A DNA stretch of 64,000 nucleotides from Nonomuraea montanisoli (GTDB lineage: Bacteria; Actinomycetota; Actinomycetes; Streptosporangiales; Streptosporangiaceae). The translations under genes were made by a program, and so were the position numbers. The notes beneath the pieces are model-generated. The model searched no databases. It was not told the DNA's origin and was given only the letters and a program-made list of their open reading frames with translations. The DNA lies in contig NZ_JABWGN010000006.1 of NCBI RefSeq assembly GCF_013363975.1, positions 434,001 to 498,000 on the forward strand, in the 5' to 3' direction. Below, piece by piece: positions 49,856 to 58,512 of this stretch; position 1 is the first letter of the stretch, and each line of letters starts with the position of its first letter.

Positions 49856-50165
49856 AAGAAGACGACTCATCTGGTGAGTCGGCGGTAGCAAATGAGGGCC
49901 GCAGCGATGGCGACGAAGGATGCGAAGTGGTCCGGCCCGGCGTTCGTAGCGGCGGTGTAAACGGCGGCAGCCGGCCAGCCAGGAGACGGTCCGCTCCACG
50001 ACCCAGCGGTGTCGGCCCAGCCGCCGACTGGACTCGACCCTTCGGCGAGCGATACGCGGGACGATGCCACGACTGCGCAGGAAGGCACGCACGTGCGGGT
50101 AGTCGTAGCCCTTGTCGCCGTGAAGCTTGGCGGGCCGGCGGCGTCTGGGGCCGCCATCTTGGGTG
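49856..50165 (-). mobile_element. IS5-family transposase remnant (3' end)
   Basis: The minus strand reads GYDYPHVRAFLRSRGIVPRI, then RRLGRHRWVVERTVSWLAGCRRLHRRYERRA, the end of an IS5-group DDE transposase (the E of DDE is in VVERT), and after a frame shift HFASFVAIAAALICYRRLTR. A small palindrome GACTCA/TGAGTC (49864-49880) lies at the end near the stop. Homology stops near 50165, so the first half is lost. Confidence 0.78.
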
Positions 50166-50241
50166 ACTCTCTGCGGTCAGGCATGTTCGTCAAGTAGCTT
50201 GTGCGTGTACTTGCCTGACCAGTATTCGGGGGTCGTAGGGC

Positions 50242-50448
50242 ATGTTGGTGATGCCTGGTGCAGTCGATCGGCACTACCGGCCGGAGCGGGCGGCGGCCGC
50301 CGACAGGGCGGTGTTGTGGGTCGTGGTCGATGAGGACTTCGAGCTGCATATCGAGGCGTCGGCGTATCTGGCGGGGTTACGCGCGGCGGGCCGGGCGTTC
50401 AACACCGAGAAGACCTACGCCGGCCGGATCGCGTTGTACTTGTCGTAA
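50242..50448 (+). pseudogene. N-terminal fragment of a tyrosine recombinase
   Basis: Sixty-eight codons read DFELHIEASAYLAGLRAAGR and AFNTEKTYAGRIALYLS, the N-terminal DNA-binding domain of an actinomycete phage-type integrase. A stop follows and the catalytic domain is missing. It differs from the integrase at 48.3 kb, so two integrases have decayed here. Confidence 0.62.
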
Positions 50449-50453
50449 GTCAC

Positions 50454-51110
50454 TCAGGTGGTCCCGGCGTCTCCTTGACGCTCGGCCGCCTGCCGTTGCA
50501 GCTCTCGGACCCGCTCCAGAGCCTCGTACGCTTCTTCCACTTCCTCGTCGTCCACCGAACCCGCGCCCCAGTTAGAGGGATCGTTCTGCTCCTCCTTCAA
50601 ACGGCGCACCGCCCTGAAGTGTTCGCCGTGCAGGACTTCCAGCATCGTCTCCCCACAGCGCTGCGCTTTCCTGGCAGGAGCCGACTGGGGGAGCCAGAAG
50701 GCTGTCGAGCGACCCTCTCGCAGCGCACTGAGCCGGTAGCACACGACCTGGTCGGGTGTGTCGAAAGCGACGGCAGGCATGCAGAAGAGCGGCATCAGGT
50801 CGGGGTCCTCGGAGAAGAGCCGCAGTTCGGTGTCGATCATGCTGGTGGGTACGGCCGCGGGACCGCCCCGGGCGGGGGGGATGGCCAGTTGCCAGGGCTG
50901 GTTGGTGAAACGGGCCCACAGTCGGAGCCGTCCCATCCCGCCGTCGACGATGACGAAGAGCTCATGGGGCAACACGACGCCGTAGCATTCGCGCAACACC
51001 TCGCGCGGGCCGAGGCCAGCCTCGTGCAGTGCCCGCGCCAGCCTGGTCATCGACGCGTAGTCGTCGCGTGACGCCTCCGCCCGCAGTCGGTCGAGGGCCT
51101 CGGGGGTCAT
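50454..51110 (-). CDS. conserved-looking hypothetical protein
   Basis: A 218-residue soluble protein I do not recognise. It has an alpha-helical start (EALDRLRAEASRDDYASMTRLARALHEAGLGPREVLREC), a middle with beta character (HELFVIVDGGMGRLRLWARF) and an acidic helical C-terminus (DDEEVEEAYEALERVRELQRQAAERQ). The start helix-plus-sheet pattern recalls SMI1/KNR4 (SUKH) immunity-type proteins, but no motif proves it. Its ATG overlaps the stop of the P-loop kinase gene, so the two form a pair. Confidence 0.65.
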   Translation of the reverse strand: MTPEALDRLRAEASRDDYASMTRLARALHEAGLGPREVLRECYGVVLPHELFVIVDGGMGRLRLWARFTNQPWQLAIPPARGGPAAVPTSMIDTELRLFSEDPDLMPLFCMPAVAFDTPDQVVCYRLSALREGRSTAFWLPQSAPARKAQRCGETMLEVLHGEHFRAVRRLKEEQNDPSNWGAGSVDDEEVEEAYEALERVRELQRQAAERQGDAGTT

Positions 51111-51508
51111 CGCCGCCCTCCTCGTCTCCGCGGCTTCGTGTGAAGACCTTCATTCACGCTGAACCCACGGGGAAAGGCGAAGCAAGATAGTGCAGGCTCG
51201 ACGGGAAGGCCGAGTGCACGAGCGCCTGAACGCTTCTCATCGCGCTCAGCACGCCCCCAGAAGCCGAACTCCAAGATCACACTCTGGCCTAGCCTCAACA
51301 GATCCTGAGCATGCTCCCAAAAGCGCCTCTCAAGCCGGTCGCGCGTGGGGTCATCGAACATGTCGATGCCGAGATCAGCCATCCATTCGTCCGGACACAG
51401 ACGCACCGCTGGAATTTCTCTCGCCCAGCGCCTGGCCGGCGTCGTCTTCCCGGAGCCCGGCAGCCCGCACAGCAAGATCAGCCTGGGCTCAAGGCTCGCA
51501 TCATCCAT
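51107..51508 (-). pseudogene. P-loop kinase (zeta-toxin-like AAA), frameshifted and shortened
   Basis: The first 95 residues are normal: Walker A LILLCGLPGSGKTT, VRLCPDEWM, ERRFWEHAQDLLRLGQSVILEFGFW. After GARALGLPVE an extra base changes the frame; removing it gives VELHYLA, the expected continuation. The family normally runs on for 50-80 more residues, which are not found. The ATG at 51508 has GGAGG five bases before it. The stop still overlaps the start of the next gene. Function before decay: probably a small-molecule or antibiotic kinase. Confidence 0.68.
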
Positions 51509-51540
51509 CAGAGCCTCCATAGCAAGGTCACTCCGGCATG

Positions 51541-52085
51541 CTGGCACAAGAGCTCAAGCCAACGGAAATGGTTTCCGCCAGGACCGACCCCGGCTGGGTG
51601 GGGGCCAGAAAGACTCCTCCCACACAGGATCCACCGCCAACGCCCGCCTACTTCCCTAACATGCCTTACTGAGCATCAACCCGCTGACCAGCCGGAACGC
51701 TCATGAACCCAAGCTAACCATCGCGGCGAGAGCGGATCGGCGGGATGCCACGTATCAGCGGCTCCCTGGCAACGGCCGCCATCCGCTTCGGCCACCACGC
51801 CTACTACGACGTGACCTCCTCCATACCGCGCTGACGCTAATTTCTGCGGGCTTCCTCCTCGACCCCGGTGTAGGGCTCCTCCCACCGATCCCAGGCCGCA
51901 CGCGCGGCAGATGTCGGCGTACAGATGGAAGTGCAGAACCATGTACGAGCAGGAGTGCAATCGTCGCACGTAGGGCGCCTGCCGTGAGGCGGTGGAAGGT
52001 CACTTGGCCGTTCACCATGATTCGGCGGCCATCATGGCCGTCGTCCGCTTGCTGGGGGAAGCACATGCCTGCCAGGTCGAGAGGA
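51541..52085. other. 545-bp gene-free stretch
   Basis: I see no supported gene, strong hairpin or repeat. A short plus-strand frame near 51750-51830 reads SGSLATAAIRFGHHAYYDV, which looks protein-like but cannot be assigned. This probably marks the right edge of the decayed island. Confidence 0.5.
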
Positions 52086-53351
52086 TCAGGCGGCTGGGCG
52101 CGCGGTGACGTCGTGGCCCGCCCAGTTCAGCGCGACCTCGCCGGTCGCCAGGAAATCCACCTCGACCTCACCTTTCATCCTGGCGAAGAAACGGGTCTCG
52201 GACATGGGGCGCAGTTCGGTCCTGGCCAACCCGTGCACCTCCACCATCAGCCGGTCGCCGTCGCGCGTGACGTCCATCGTGGAGGTGCGGCCCATGTGTC
52301 GCATCGTGTAACGGCCGGTGTACCGGTCGAGGACGACAGGGTCGACGGTGACGAAGATCCGGCGGCTGGGCATCTCGTACGGCCTGCCGTGGGCGATCGC
52401 CGCCAGGGCGGCCTCGATCTCGGAGAACGCGGCGTTCTCGATGTTGGACAGCACGGTCACGAAGAGGTCGTCGCGACGGTAGTGCGCTGAGACGCTGACG
52501 AAGCCGATGCCGCCGCCCGAGCTCTCGACGCGGTCGCCTCGTATCGCACAGCCGTACCCATAGCCGATCCCGTCGGCCGCCGTGTGCGGCTTGACCAGCT
52601 CGGCGAGCGATTCGGGGCGCAGCAGGCGGGGCAGGCCGCGGTTCCAGCGGTGCAGGTCCTCGACTGTTGAGTGCAGGGCCCCTGCGGCGTCCTGGTTGGA
52701 GTTGTGCAGGTACGGGGTTCGGGTGAGGCGGCCGTCGCTTGCCATGTAGCCGATGGCGTGTCCTTCGGCGGGATCGTTGGTCAGGCCGCTGTGCTCCATG
52801 GCCAGGGGGGCGAAGATATGCCTGCGGACGTACTCGCCGTAGGTCAGGCCGGACGACCGCTCGATCACCTCACCGAGCAGGGCCCATCCCGAGTTGCTGT
52901 AGCTCATCCGCGCGCCGGGTTCGAACAGCAGGGGCCGGTCCTTGAAATCGGCGATGAGCGCCTCTCTCGTGCGCGGTGTTCCCATGATGCGGGTGAAGCC
53001 CTCGGTGGTGACGTAATCGGGGATGCCTGAGGTGTTGGTCATCAGGTGGTGCAGCGTGATCGCGTCGCCATGGGGGTAGCCGGGCAGGTGGCGGCCGATC
53101 GGGTCGGTGACGCGGAGCCTGCCCTGCTCCTGCAGGAGCAAGATCGCGATCGCGGTGAAGATCTTGGTCTGGGAGCTGATCCTGAACGCCGTGCGCGGCG
53201 TGTTGGGGACGGCGTGCTCGTGGTCGGCGTGGCCGTACCCCTTGGCCAAGAGCCGCCGGCCCCGGCGGGCGACCAGCACCGCGCCGCTGAATCTGCCGAG
53301 CTGTGCGTAGGCGCGGACGAGCGCGTCCATGCGCCGTGCGAGGAAGAACAT
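52086..53351 (-). CDS. serine hydrolase (beta-lactamase family)
   Basis: A 421-residue class C beta-lactamase-like hydrolase: SxxK motif in FRISSQTKIF, YSN motif in RMSYSNSGWALLGEVIE, and a C-terminal lipocalin-like domain (DRYTGRYTMRHMGRTSTMDVTRDGDRLMVEV). There is no signal peptide, so it may be cytoplasmic. The ATG at 53351 has GGAGG eight bases before it and was chosen over the ATG at 53366. It is divergent from a PadR regulator with a 15-bp direct repeat between them. Confidence 0.88.
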   Translation of the reverse strand: MFFLARRMDALVRAYAQLGRFSGAVLVARRGRRLLAKGYGHADHEHAVPNTPRTAFRISSQTKIFTAIAILLLQEQGRLRVTDPIGRHLPGYPHGDAITLHHLMTNTSGIPDYVTTEGFTRIMGTPRTREALIADFKDRPLLFEPGARMSYSNSGWALLGEVIERSSGLTYGEYVRRHIFAPLAMEHSGLTNDPAEGHAIGYMASDGRLTRTPYLHNSNQDAAGALHSTVEDLHRWNRGLPRLLRPESLAELVKPHTAADGIGYGYGCAIRGDRVESSGGGIGFVSVSAHYRRDDLFVTVLSNIENAAFSEIEAALAAIAHGRPYEMPSRRIFVTVDPVVLDRYTGRYTMRHMGRTSTMDVTRDGDRLMVEVHGLARTELRPMSETRFFARMKGEVEVDFLATGEVALNWAGHDVTARPAA

Positions 53352-53375
53352 GTGGTGTGCCTCCATTTTGAATAC

Positions 53376-53435
53376 TCAAGTTTGACTATCAGCTATCAGA
53401 GCATGAGGCTGCTGATATGGTCAAGTTTGACTATC
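53376..53435. promoter_or_regulatory. 15-bp direct repeats between hydrolase and PadR genes
   Basis: TCAAGTTTGACTATC occurs at 53376-53390 and, identically, at 53421-53435, so the repeats are 45 bases apart start to start. Between them ATCAGC and GCTGAT form a small inverted pair. The repeats are AT-rich and cover both divergent promoters; they are the likely PadR sites. Confidence 0.7.
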
Positions 53436-53451
53436 GCGTGGAGGTGTTCGA

Positions 53452-53976
53452 GTGTCGTCGACCCGATTGCTCGTCCTGGGCGTGCTCAATGAAGGGCCGC
53501 GGCACGGATATGAGATCAATCAGCTCGTCACGGCGGGGGCGCTGGAGCAGTGGACTGACGTGAAGCCCGGATCGGTCTACCACGCCTTGGCCAAGCTGGA
53601 GGCCGAGGGGCTGGCCGAGACGCATTCGGAGGAACGCAGCGGCGATCGGCTGCGCCGCGTGTACGCGATCACGCCCGAGGGCCGGCACACGCTACGCGAC
53701 CTGCTGCGTAAGGCGCTGTCCGCGCCCCCGCACTCCACCAGGTCCGACTTCGCACTGGCGCTGCTCTGGCACTCGTTGCTGGATTCGGGCGAGGCTCGGG
53801 AATTGGTGGCGGCATCCTCCCGAGCACTGGAGGGCCGGCGGGCGGAGATCGCCGCAGGGCGGAAAGCGAAGGCCGGGCTGTCGCCGCTGGCCGACGCGCT
53901 GTTCGACAACACCGAGGCGCATCTGGCCGCCGACGCGAAACTCCTGGAGGACATCCAGCGCCTGCTCGACCGATGA
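53452..53976 (+). CDS. PadR-family transcriptional regulator
   Basis: A 174-residue regulator with the PadR winged helix (LLVLGVLNEGPRHGYEINQLV ... VKPGSVYHALAKLEAEGLAETHSEERSGDRLRRVYAITPEGRHTLRDLL) and a helical dimerisation domain. The GTG at 53452 follows GGAGG by eight bases. It is divergent from the serine hydrolase gene, its probable target, and is likely autoregulated. Confidence 0.92.
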   Translation: MSSTRLLVLGVLNEGPRHGYEINQLVTAGALEQWTDVKPGSVYHALAKLEAEGLAETHSEERSGDRLRRVYAITPEGRHTLRDLLRKALSAPPHSTRSDFALALLWHSLLDSGEARELVAASSRALEGRRAEIAAGRKAKAGLSPLADALFDNTEAHLAADAKLLEDIQRLLDR

Positions 53977-53997
53977 CAGTGAGCTGTGGCCCGCATC

Positions 53998-54110
53998 GTG
54001 TTTCATAAGCGGTCACCTATGAAACACCTCCTCCGGCCGGGCGCGTCCAGGGGGAACGCTGTTTCATGAGTCGGTGCAAACGGATGGCCGTCTGAAACGC
54101 TCCTATGAAA
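53998..54110. repeat. cluster of GTTTCAT repeats
   Basis: GTGTTTCATA (53998-54007) and TATGAAACAC (54018-54027) are perfect 10-bp inverted arms with a 10-base spacer. A further GTTTCAT lies at 54061 and CTATGAAAC at 54103. Four half-sites occur in 113 bases between two convergent genes, where no promoter is expected. Confidence 0.6.
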
Positions 54111-54164
54111 CTTCCGGGGTGCACGACGACGATTTCCTCCGCGTGGAGGCCCACGACTGCCCGA

Positions 54165-54262
54165 TGACCCCTCACCCCCTGGTGGGCCCTCGCCTGCTAC
54201 GCGGCCTTCGCCCTTGCGCTTCTCGGGATCGCCGTCGTGACGGCGAAGCGGCGCGACGCCTG
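54165..54262 (+). pseudogene. possible C-terminal membrane-helix fragment
   Basis: One frame reads WWALACYAAFALALLGIAVV then TAKRRDA and a stop: a membrane helix followed by a positive tail, as at the end of a transporter. An in-frame stop lies just upstream and no start is visible. Family unknown. Confidence 0.3.
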
Positions 54263-54296
54263 ACAGCACCGGGGCAGACGACGCGCCACGTCCGGC

Positions 54297-57200
54297 TCAA
54301 GGACATACACGCTGGTACGGGACGCCCGTCACGTACCGCTCCCATTCGGCGGCGCTCAGCGGCCGTCCCGCCCTGGCGCAGATCGCGGAGGTCATCGCGC
54401 CCGGCGCGACCGGGCGTTCATGCAGGGCGCCCGTGGAGTCGACGCTCAGCACGCTCGATCCGTCGGCCGAGAAGGCCAGGGCGGCGACGCCCCGCAGGTC
54501 CCCGTCCCGTACCGTGCCCAGCCCGGCCCCGGCGGTCAGATCGAACAGCTGGATCCGGCCGGACCCGGTGCTCAACGCCACGACGTCCTCGCGCGGGGAC
54601 CTGTCCCCGACGTGTCCGTCGAACGTGCCTCTGACCTCCTGGCCGAGCCGGGCGCGGGTGGCGACGTCGTAGCTCGTGACGCGCCCGCTCTGGTCCATCA
54701 CCGCGATGGCGCGGCCGTCCAGGGTGAACTGGGCGCCGATGACGCCGCTCTGCCGGCCGTTGCTGCCGAACGCCGCACCGAGCGGCTTGCCGGAGGCGGC
54801 GTCGAGCAGGCTCAGCTCCTCACTGCTGGCCGCCAGCGCCGGTGCCGGGGCCGACGGCGGCGGCGCGGTCACCGCCACCGTCCTGCCGTCGGGGGAGAAC
54901 CGCGCGTTCGAGGCCCTGACGGCGGCCGACCAGAGCAGCCGGTGGGTCCTCCACTCCCACAGGGCCAGCGTGGTGGCCGCGTCGTCGTTCTCGCCCGACA
55001 GCGCCGTGATCACCTTGGCGCCGTCCGGGCTGAAGGCGAGCAGGGTGGTCCGCATCCGCCGCCCGTCGATCGCCGGGCGCCATTCGGTCAGCCTGCGCCG
55101 CGCGGCGGCATCGAAGATCGCGATCCGCCGGCTGGTTCCCGCCCCGGCCAGGCGGCCGCCGGCGCCGAACGCCGTGGTCAGCACCGCCTCCGGATCGGTC
55201 ACCTTCAGCAGGGGCGTCGGACGGGCCCGCGGGTCGCCCAGGTACACGTGCGAGGAGTCCGCGGTGACGGCCATGACGAGGCGCCCTCCTGGGCCGAGCG
55301 TGGACGCCGACCATGACGCCGCCTTGCGCGCCCGCACCGCCAGATCGCTCAGGTCCACGGTGAAGACCCGGTCCTCGTTCAGGTAGCGCATCGTCGTGTC
55401 GCCGTCGAAGGCGACCTGGACGTGCGGGCCCTCGTCCGTCGTGAAGGGCAGCGACAGCGTGGTGAGGAGCTCGTCGAAGGCCCGCCACACCTGGATCCGG
55501 TCGCTGGTGACCGACGCGAGCAGCCTGCCGTCCGCGCTGAACGTCAGCTCCCCGCGGTTCCATCTCGCCGTGTCGGTGGACAGCGGCTCGGACAACGACC
55601 CGGCGTGCGCGGCGGGCAGGCGACGCAGCCCGTCCTTGGCGTGCAGCAGCACCTCGGTCCCGTCCGGTGTGACCCGCAGGGCGGGGGCGCAGTCGCACAT
55701 GCCCGACAGCGGGCGGCCGCTCTCCACCGTCAGCTCCGGCAGGCTCCGCCGTTCGAGGCGCCGCGTCGTCATGTCGTAGCTGTAGAGCGCGTCGCCGGAG
55801 GGTGTCATCGCGCCGGCGTAGCTGATGTAGCCGAACCTGCGGCGGGTGCCGCGTTCGAGATCCCAGACGTACTCGCTCTTCTCGCCGTCGGTGACGACCA
55901 GGTAGCGGTCAACCGTCCCGTACGCCGCGTCGAGCGACGCCTCGCCGGCCTTCCACGCCGCCACCCGCCTGCCGGTGCCCAGCCGCCACACGCTCAGCTC
56001 CCTGGCGGTGACGACCAGCACGTCACGGCCCGTCGGCGAGAGCGCGACCCGATCGATCGGCACACCCTTCAGCCCGAGCGCGGCGATCCCACCGGCGCGC
56101 CTGCCCGTGCGTACGTCCCAGAGCCTGACGGTGTTGTCGCCGGCGCTGACCAGGATCCTGCCGTCCCGGCTCAGCGCCCGCGCGGTGCCGGCGCCGAGCG
56201 CCGGATCCTTGAACACGCCGATCTCGCGCTGCGCCACCGACGCGGTCAGCGCCGCCCTGGACAGCGGAGTCGGGTCCAGTCGCCAGGCCGCGACGCTGAG
56301 CTGCATCGCCACCCGGGGATCGGTGTGTCGCAGGGTGTCGGCGAACTGCGCCAGACGTCCTCCCTCGGCGTGGTCGCGCTGGTCCGCCACGAGCCGCGTC
56401 TGCCGGAGCGCCAGGCCGCCCGCGACGACCGCGACCACCAGCAGGCCGGCGAGGCTGACGAGGAACAGGCGGGTGCGCCGGGACCGCCGGCGGGTCAGGG
56501 CCGCGCTCGCCTCCAGGAAGTCGCGCTCGCCGGGCGACAGGGTGATGTTCCTGCGCGCGGTGGCCGCCCACTGCACCGCGTTCTCCAGGCTGCTGCCCTG
56601 GAACAGGTCGCCGTCGCGGCGTCCCGAGCCCTCCCAGCGGCGTACGGCGGCGAGGATCTCGCGGTGGACGGCCAGGCCGTCGCGGTTGGCGTCGATCCAG
56701 CGGCGATAGCGCGGCCAGGCGTGCGGCAGGGCCGGACGCGACAGCCACACCTCGCCGGCGTCGCTGGACACCAGGTACCCGAAGACCTGCATGATCCTGC
56801 TCACGGCTGCGGCCTCGGGCGGGAGCCGGCCCTCCAGCAGCTCCGGCAGCGCGGCGCGGCGGGCCGACAGCGTGTTCCGCTCGTCGATCGTCACCAGGCG
56901 GAGGAAGACCTCGGGGGCGAGCTCGCGCTCGTCGGGCGACAACAGGTCATAGGCCTGTTCCGCCTGCGCCCCCAGCGCCGGGTCGTCGATCGTGACGAGG
57001 CCACCGGCCGCCGCCTGGCCGCCCTGGGCCAGCAGTCGCGCGGTGTCGAGCCGGGGATCGGCGCTGACCAGCGCGAGCAGGAGCTGCCTGGCCGTGGGCC
57101 TGGACCGCGGGTCCTTGGCGAGCGCCGCGCCGACCAGCGCACGCAGGGACGCCGGGAGCACTCCCAGATCGGGATGGGAGGACAGGACGCGGTGCATGAC

Positions 57201-57836
57201 GCCGCCGAGGTTGTCCGCCGCGAACGGGTCCTGGCCGGTGGCCGCGTAGAGGATGACGCAGCCCCAGGCGAACACGTCGGCGGGCATCCCGGCCCGCTCC
57301 CCGCCGAAGACCTCGGGGGCCATGTAGCCGGGGGTGCCGTTGACCAGGCCGGTGGCGGTCAGCGACATCTCGGCGGTACGGGCGATGCCGAAGTCGATGA
57401 CGCGCGGCCCGTCGGGGCCGAGCAGCACGTTGTCGGGCTTGAGGTCGCGATGGATCACCTCCGCGTCGTGGATCGCGGTCAGCGCGGTGGCCGCGGCCGT
57501 GGCCAGGCGGTGCAGGTCGGCGCCGGCGAACCGGCGTCCTTCCGTGACCGCCTCGCGCAGGTTCGGCCCCTCGACGTATTCGGTGACGACGTACGGCCGC
57601 GGCCCGTCCAGCCTGGCCTCGATGACGGGCGCCGTGCAGAACGCCGCGACCCGCTGCGCCGCCGTCACCTCTCTGGCGAGCTGGGCGGCCTGGTCCCCGT
57701 GCAGGACCTTGATCGCGACGCGTCGGCCGTCCTCCGCGTACGCCTCGTAGACGACCCCCTGGCCGCCGGCCCCCAGCCGCCCGGCCAACCAGTACCCGCC
57801 CAGCCTCTGGGGGTCCGCCTCGGTCAACAGAATCAC
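54297..57836 (-). CDS. Ser/Thr protein kinase with C-terminal WD40-like propeller
   Basis: A 1179-residue membrane-anchored kinase. The kinase domain (residues about 15-265) is complete: GAGGQGVVY loop, Lys43 in AIKVL, HRDLKPDN with Asp131, DFG at 148-150 and APE. A helical region follows, then one membrane helix near residue 470 (RLFLVSLAGLLVVAVVAGGLAL), then about 650 residues of WD40-like repeats (SRDGRILVSAGDNTVRLWD, FSADGRLLASVTSDRIQVW, LDGRAIAVMDQSGRVTSYD). The propeller should be outside the membrane or serve as a scaffold. GTG start; no clear ribosome site. Its target is unknown. Confidence 0.92.
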   Translation of the reverse strand: MILLTEADPQRLGGYWLAGRLGAGGQGVVYEAYAEDGRRVAIKVLHGDQAAQLAREVTAAQRVAAFCTAPVIEARLDGPRPYVVTEYVEGPNLREAVTEGRRFAGADLHRLATAAATALTAIHDAEVIHRDLKPDNVLLGPDGPRVIDFGIARTAEMSLTATGLVNGTPGYMAPEVFGGERAGMPADVFAWGCVILYAATGQDPFAADNLGGVMHRVLSSHPDLGVLPASLRALVGAALAKDPRSRPTARQLLLALVSADPRLDTARLLAQGGQAAAGGLVTIDDPALGAQAEQAYDLLSPDERELAPEVFLRLVTIDERNTLSARRAALPELLEGRLPPEAAAVSRIMQVFGYLVSSDAGEVWLSRPALPHAWPRYRRWIDANRDGLAVHREILAAVRRWEGSGRRDGDLFQGSSLENAVQWAATARRNITLSPGERDFLEASAALTRRRSRRTRLFLVSLAGLLVVAVVAGGLALRQTRLVADQRDHAEGGRLAQFADTLRHTDPRVAMQLSVAAWRLDPTPLSRAALTASVAQREIGVFKDPALGAGTARALSRDGRILVSAGDNTVRLWDVRTGRRAGGIAALGLKGVPIDRVALSPTGRDVLVVTARELSVWRLGTGRRVAAWKAGEASLDAAYGTVDRYLVVTDGEKSEYVWDLERGTRRRFGYISYAGAMTPSGDALYSYDMTTRRLERRSLPELTVESGRPLSGMCDCAPALRVTPDGTEVLLHAKDGLRRLPAAHAGSLSEPLSTDTARWNRGELTFSADGRLLASVTSDRIQVWRAFDELLTTLSLPFTTDEGPHVQVAFDGDTTMRYLNEDRVFTVDLSDLAVRARKAASWSASTLGPGGRLVMAVTADSSHVYLGDPRARPTPLLKVTDPEAVLTTAFGAGGRLAGAGTSRRIAIFDAAARRRLTEWRPAIDGRRMRTTLLAFSPDGAKVITALSGENDDAATTLALWEWRTHRLLWSAAVRASNARFSPDGRTVAVTAPPPSAPAPALAASSEELSLLDAASGKPLGAAFGSNGRQSGVIGAQFTLDGRAIAVMDQSGRVTSYDVATRARLGQEVRGTFDGHVGDRSPREDVVALSTGSGRIQLFDLTAGAGLGTVRDGDLRGVAALAFSADGSSVLSVDSTGALHERPVAPGAMTSAICARAGRPLSAAEWERYVTGVPYQRVCP

Positions 57837-57899
57837 GGCGGGTTAGATGCTCCTGAGCTGCCAGGAGTTCCGCCTATGGACGAACGCCGCTACCGGGCG

Positions 57900-58382
57900 T
57901 CAGGCGGTGCGGCCGGGACGGTGGCCGGCGGGCTGGGGGAAGACCCGGGACTGCTTGACGATGCCGAACGCGAACTCGGTGTCGATGGAGGCGATCCCGG
58001 GGATGGCGTGCAGCGGTCCGCGCACCAGGCGCTCGTATGCCTGGAGGTCCTCGACCACGATGCGCAGCAGGTAGTCGGTGCTTCCGGCCATGAGGTAGCA
58101 GTCCTGGATGTGGTCGATCCGCCGGACGTGGTCCTCGAAGACGCCCACGCTCTCGGTGGTGTGCCGTTCCAGGCGGATGCGGACGAAGGCCGTCACCGGC
58201 AGGCCGAACGCGCTCTGGTCCACCAGAGCCGTGTAGCCGCGGATGACCCCGGCCTCCTCCAGCCGCCGCACCCGGCGCAGGCAGGGGGACGGCGACAGGC
58301 GCACGCGGTCGGCGAGGTCCTGGTTGGTCAACCGCCCGTCCTGCTGCAGCTCGCTGATGATCGCCCGGTCGACCGTGTCCAT
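57900..58382 (-). CDS. Lrp/AsnC-family regulator
   Basis: A 160-residue regulator: HTH MDTVDRAIISELQQDGRLTNQDLADRVRLSPSPCLRRVRRLEEAGVIRGY and the RAM ligand domain (VFEDHVRRIDHIQDCYLMAGSTDYLLRIVVEDLQAYERLVRGPL). The ATG at 58382 follows GGGGGAG. It is divergent from a DMT-family exporter gene, the classical arrangement for Lrp proteins that control amino-acid export; an imperfect inverted repeat lies between them. Confidence 0.92.
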   Translation of the reverse strand: MDTVDRAIISELQQDGRLTNQDLADRVRLSPSPCLRRVRRLEEAGVIRGYTALVDQSAFGLPVTAFVRIRLERHTTESVGVFEDHVRRIDHIQDCYLMAGSTDYLLRIVVEDLQAYERLVRGPLHAIPGIASIDTEFAFGIVKQSRVFPQPAGHRPGRTA

Positions 58383-58402
58383 GCCACTCCCCCAACGCCT
58401 CA

Positions 58403-58453
58403 GATTGGCAGATTCTGCCCCGAGACCAGCCATAGGGGGCAGAGTTAGCAATC
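58403..58453. promoter_or_regulatory. inverted repeat between Lrp and exporter genes
   Basis: GATTGGCAGATTCTGCCCC (58403-58421) is mirrored imperfectly by GGGGCAGAGTTAGCAATC (58436-58453), 14 bases apart. The arms agree at GATTG, GC and TCTGCCCC. This suits the long, degenerate sites bound by Lrp octamers. Confidence 0.6.
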
Positions 58454-58512
58454 ATATGCCCAGGTCAACGGCATAGCGTTGCAGCATCACCCACCGAGCT
58501 TCCGGAGATGCC

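Noticed and set aside
55422..58448. 1008-codon plus-strand frame opposite the kinase-propeller gene
   Set aside because: Shadow of a well-supported minus-strand kinase and Lrp gene.
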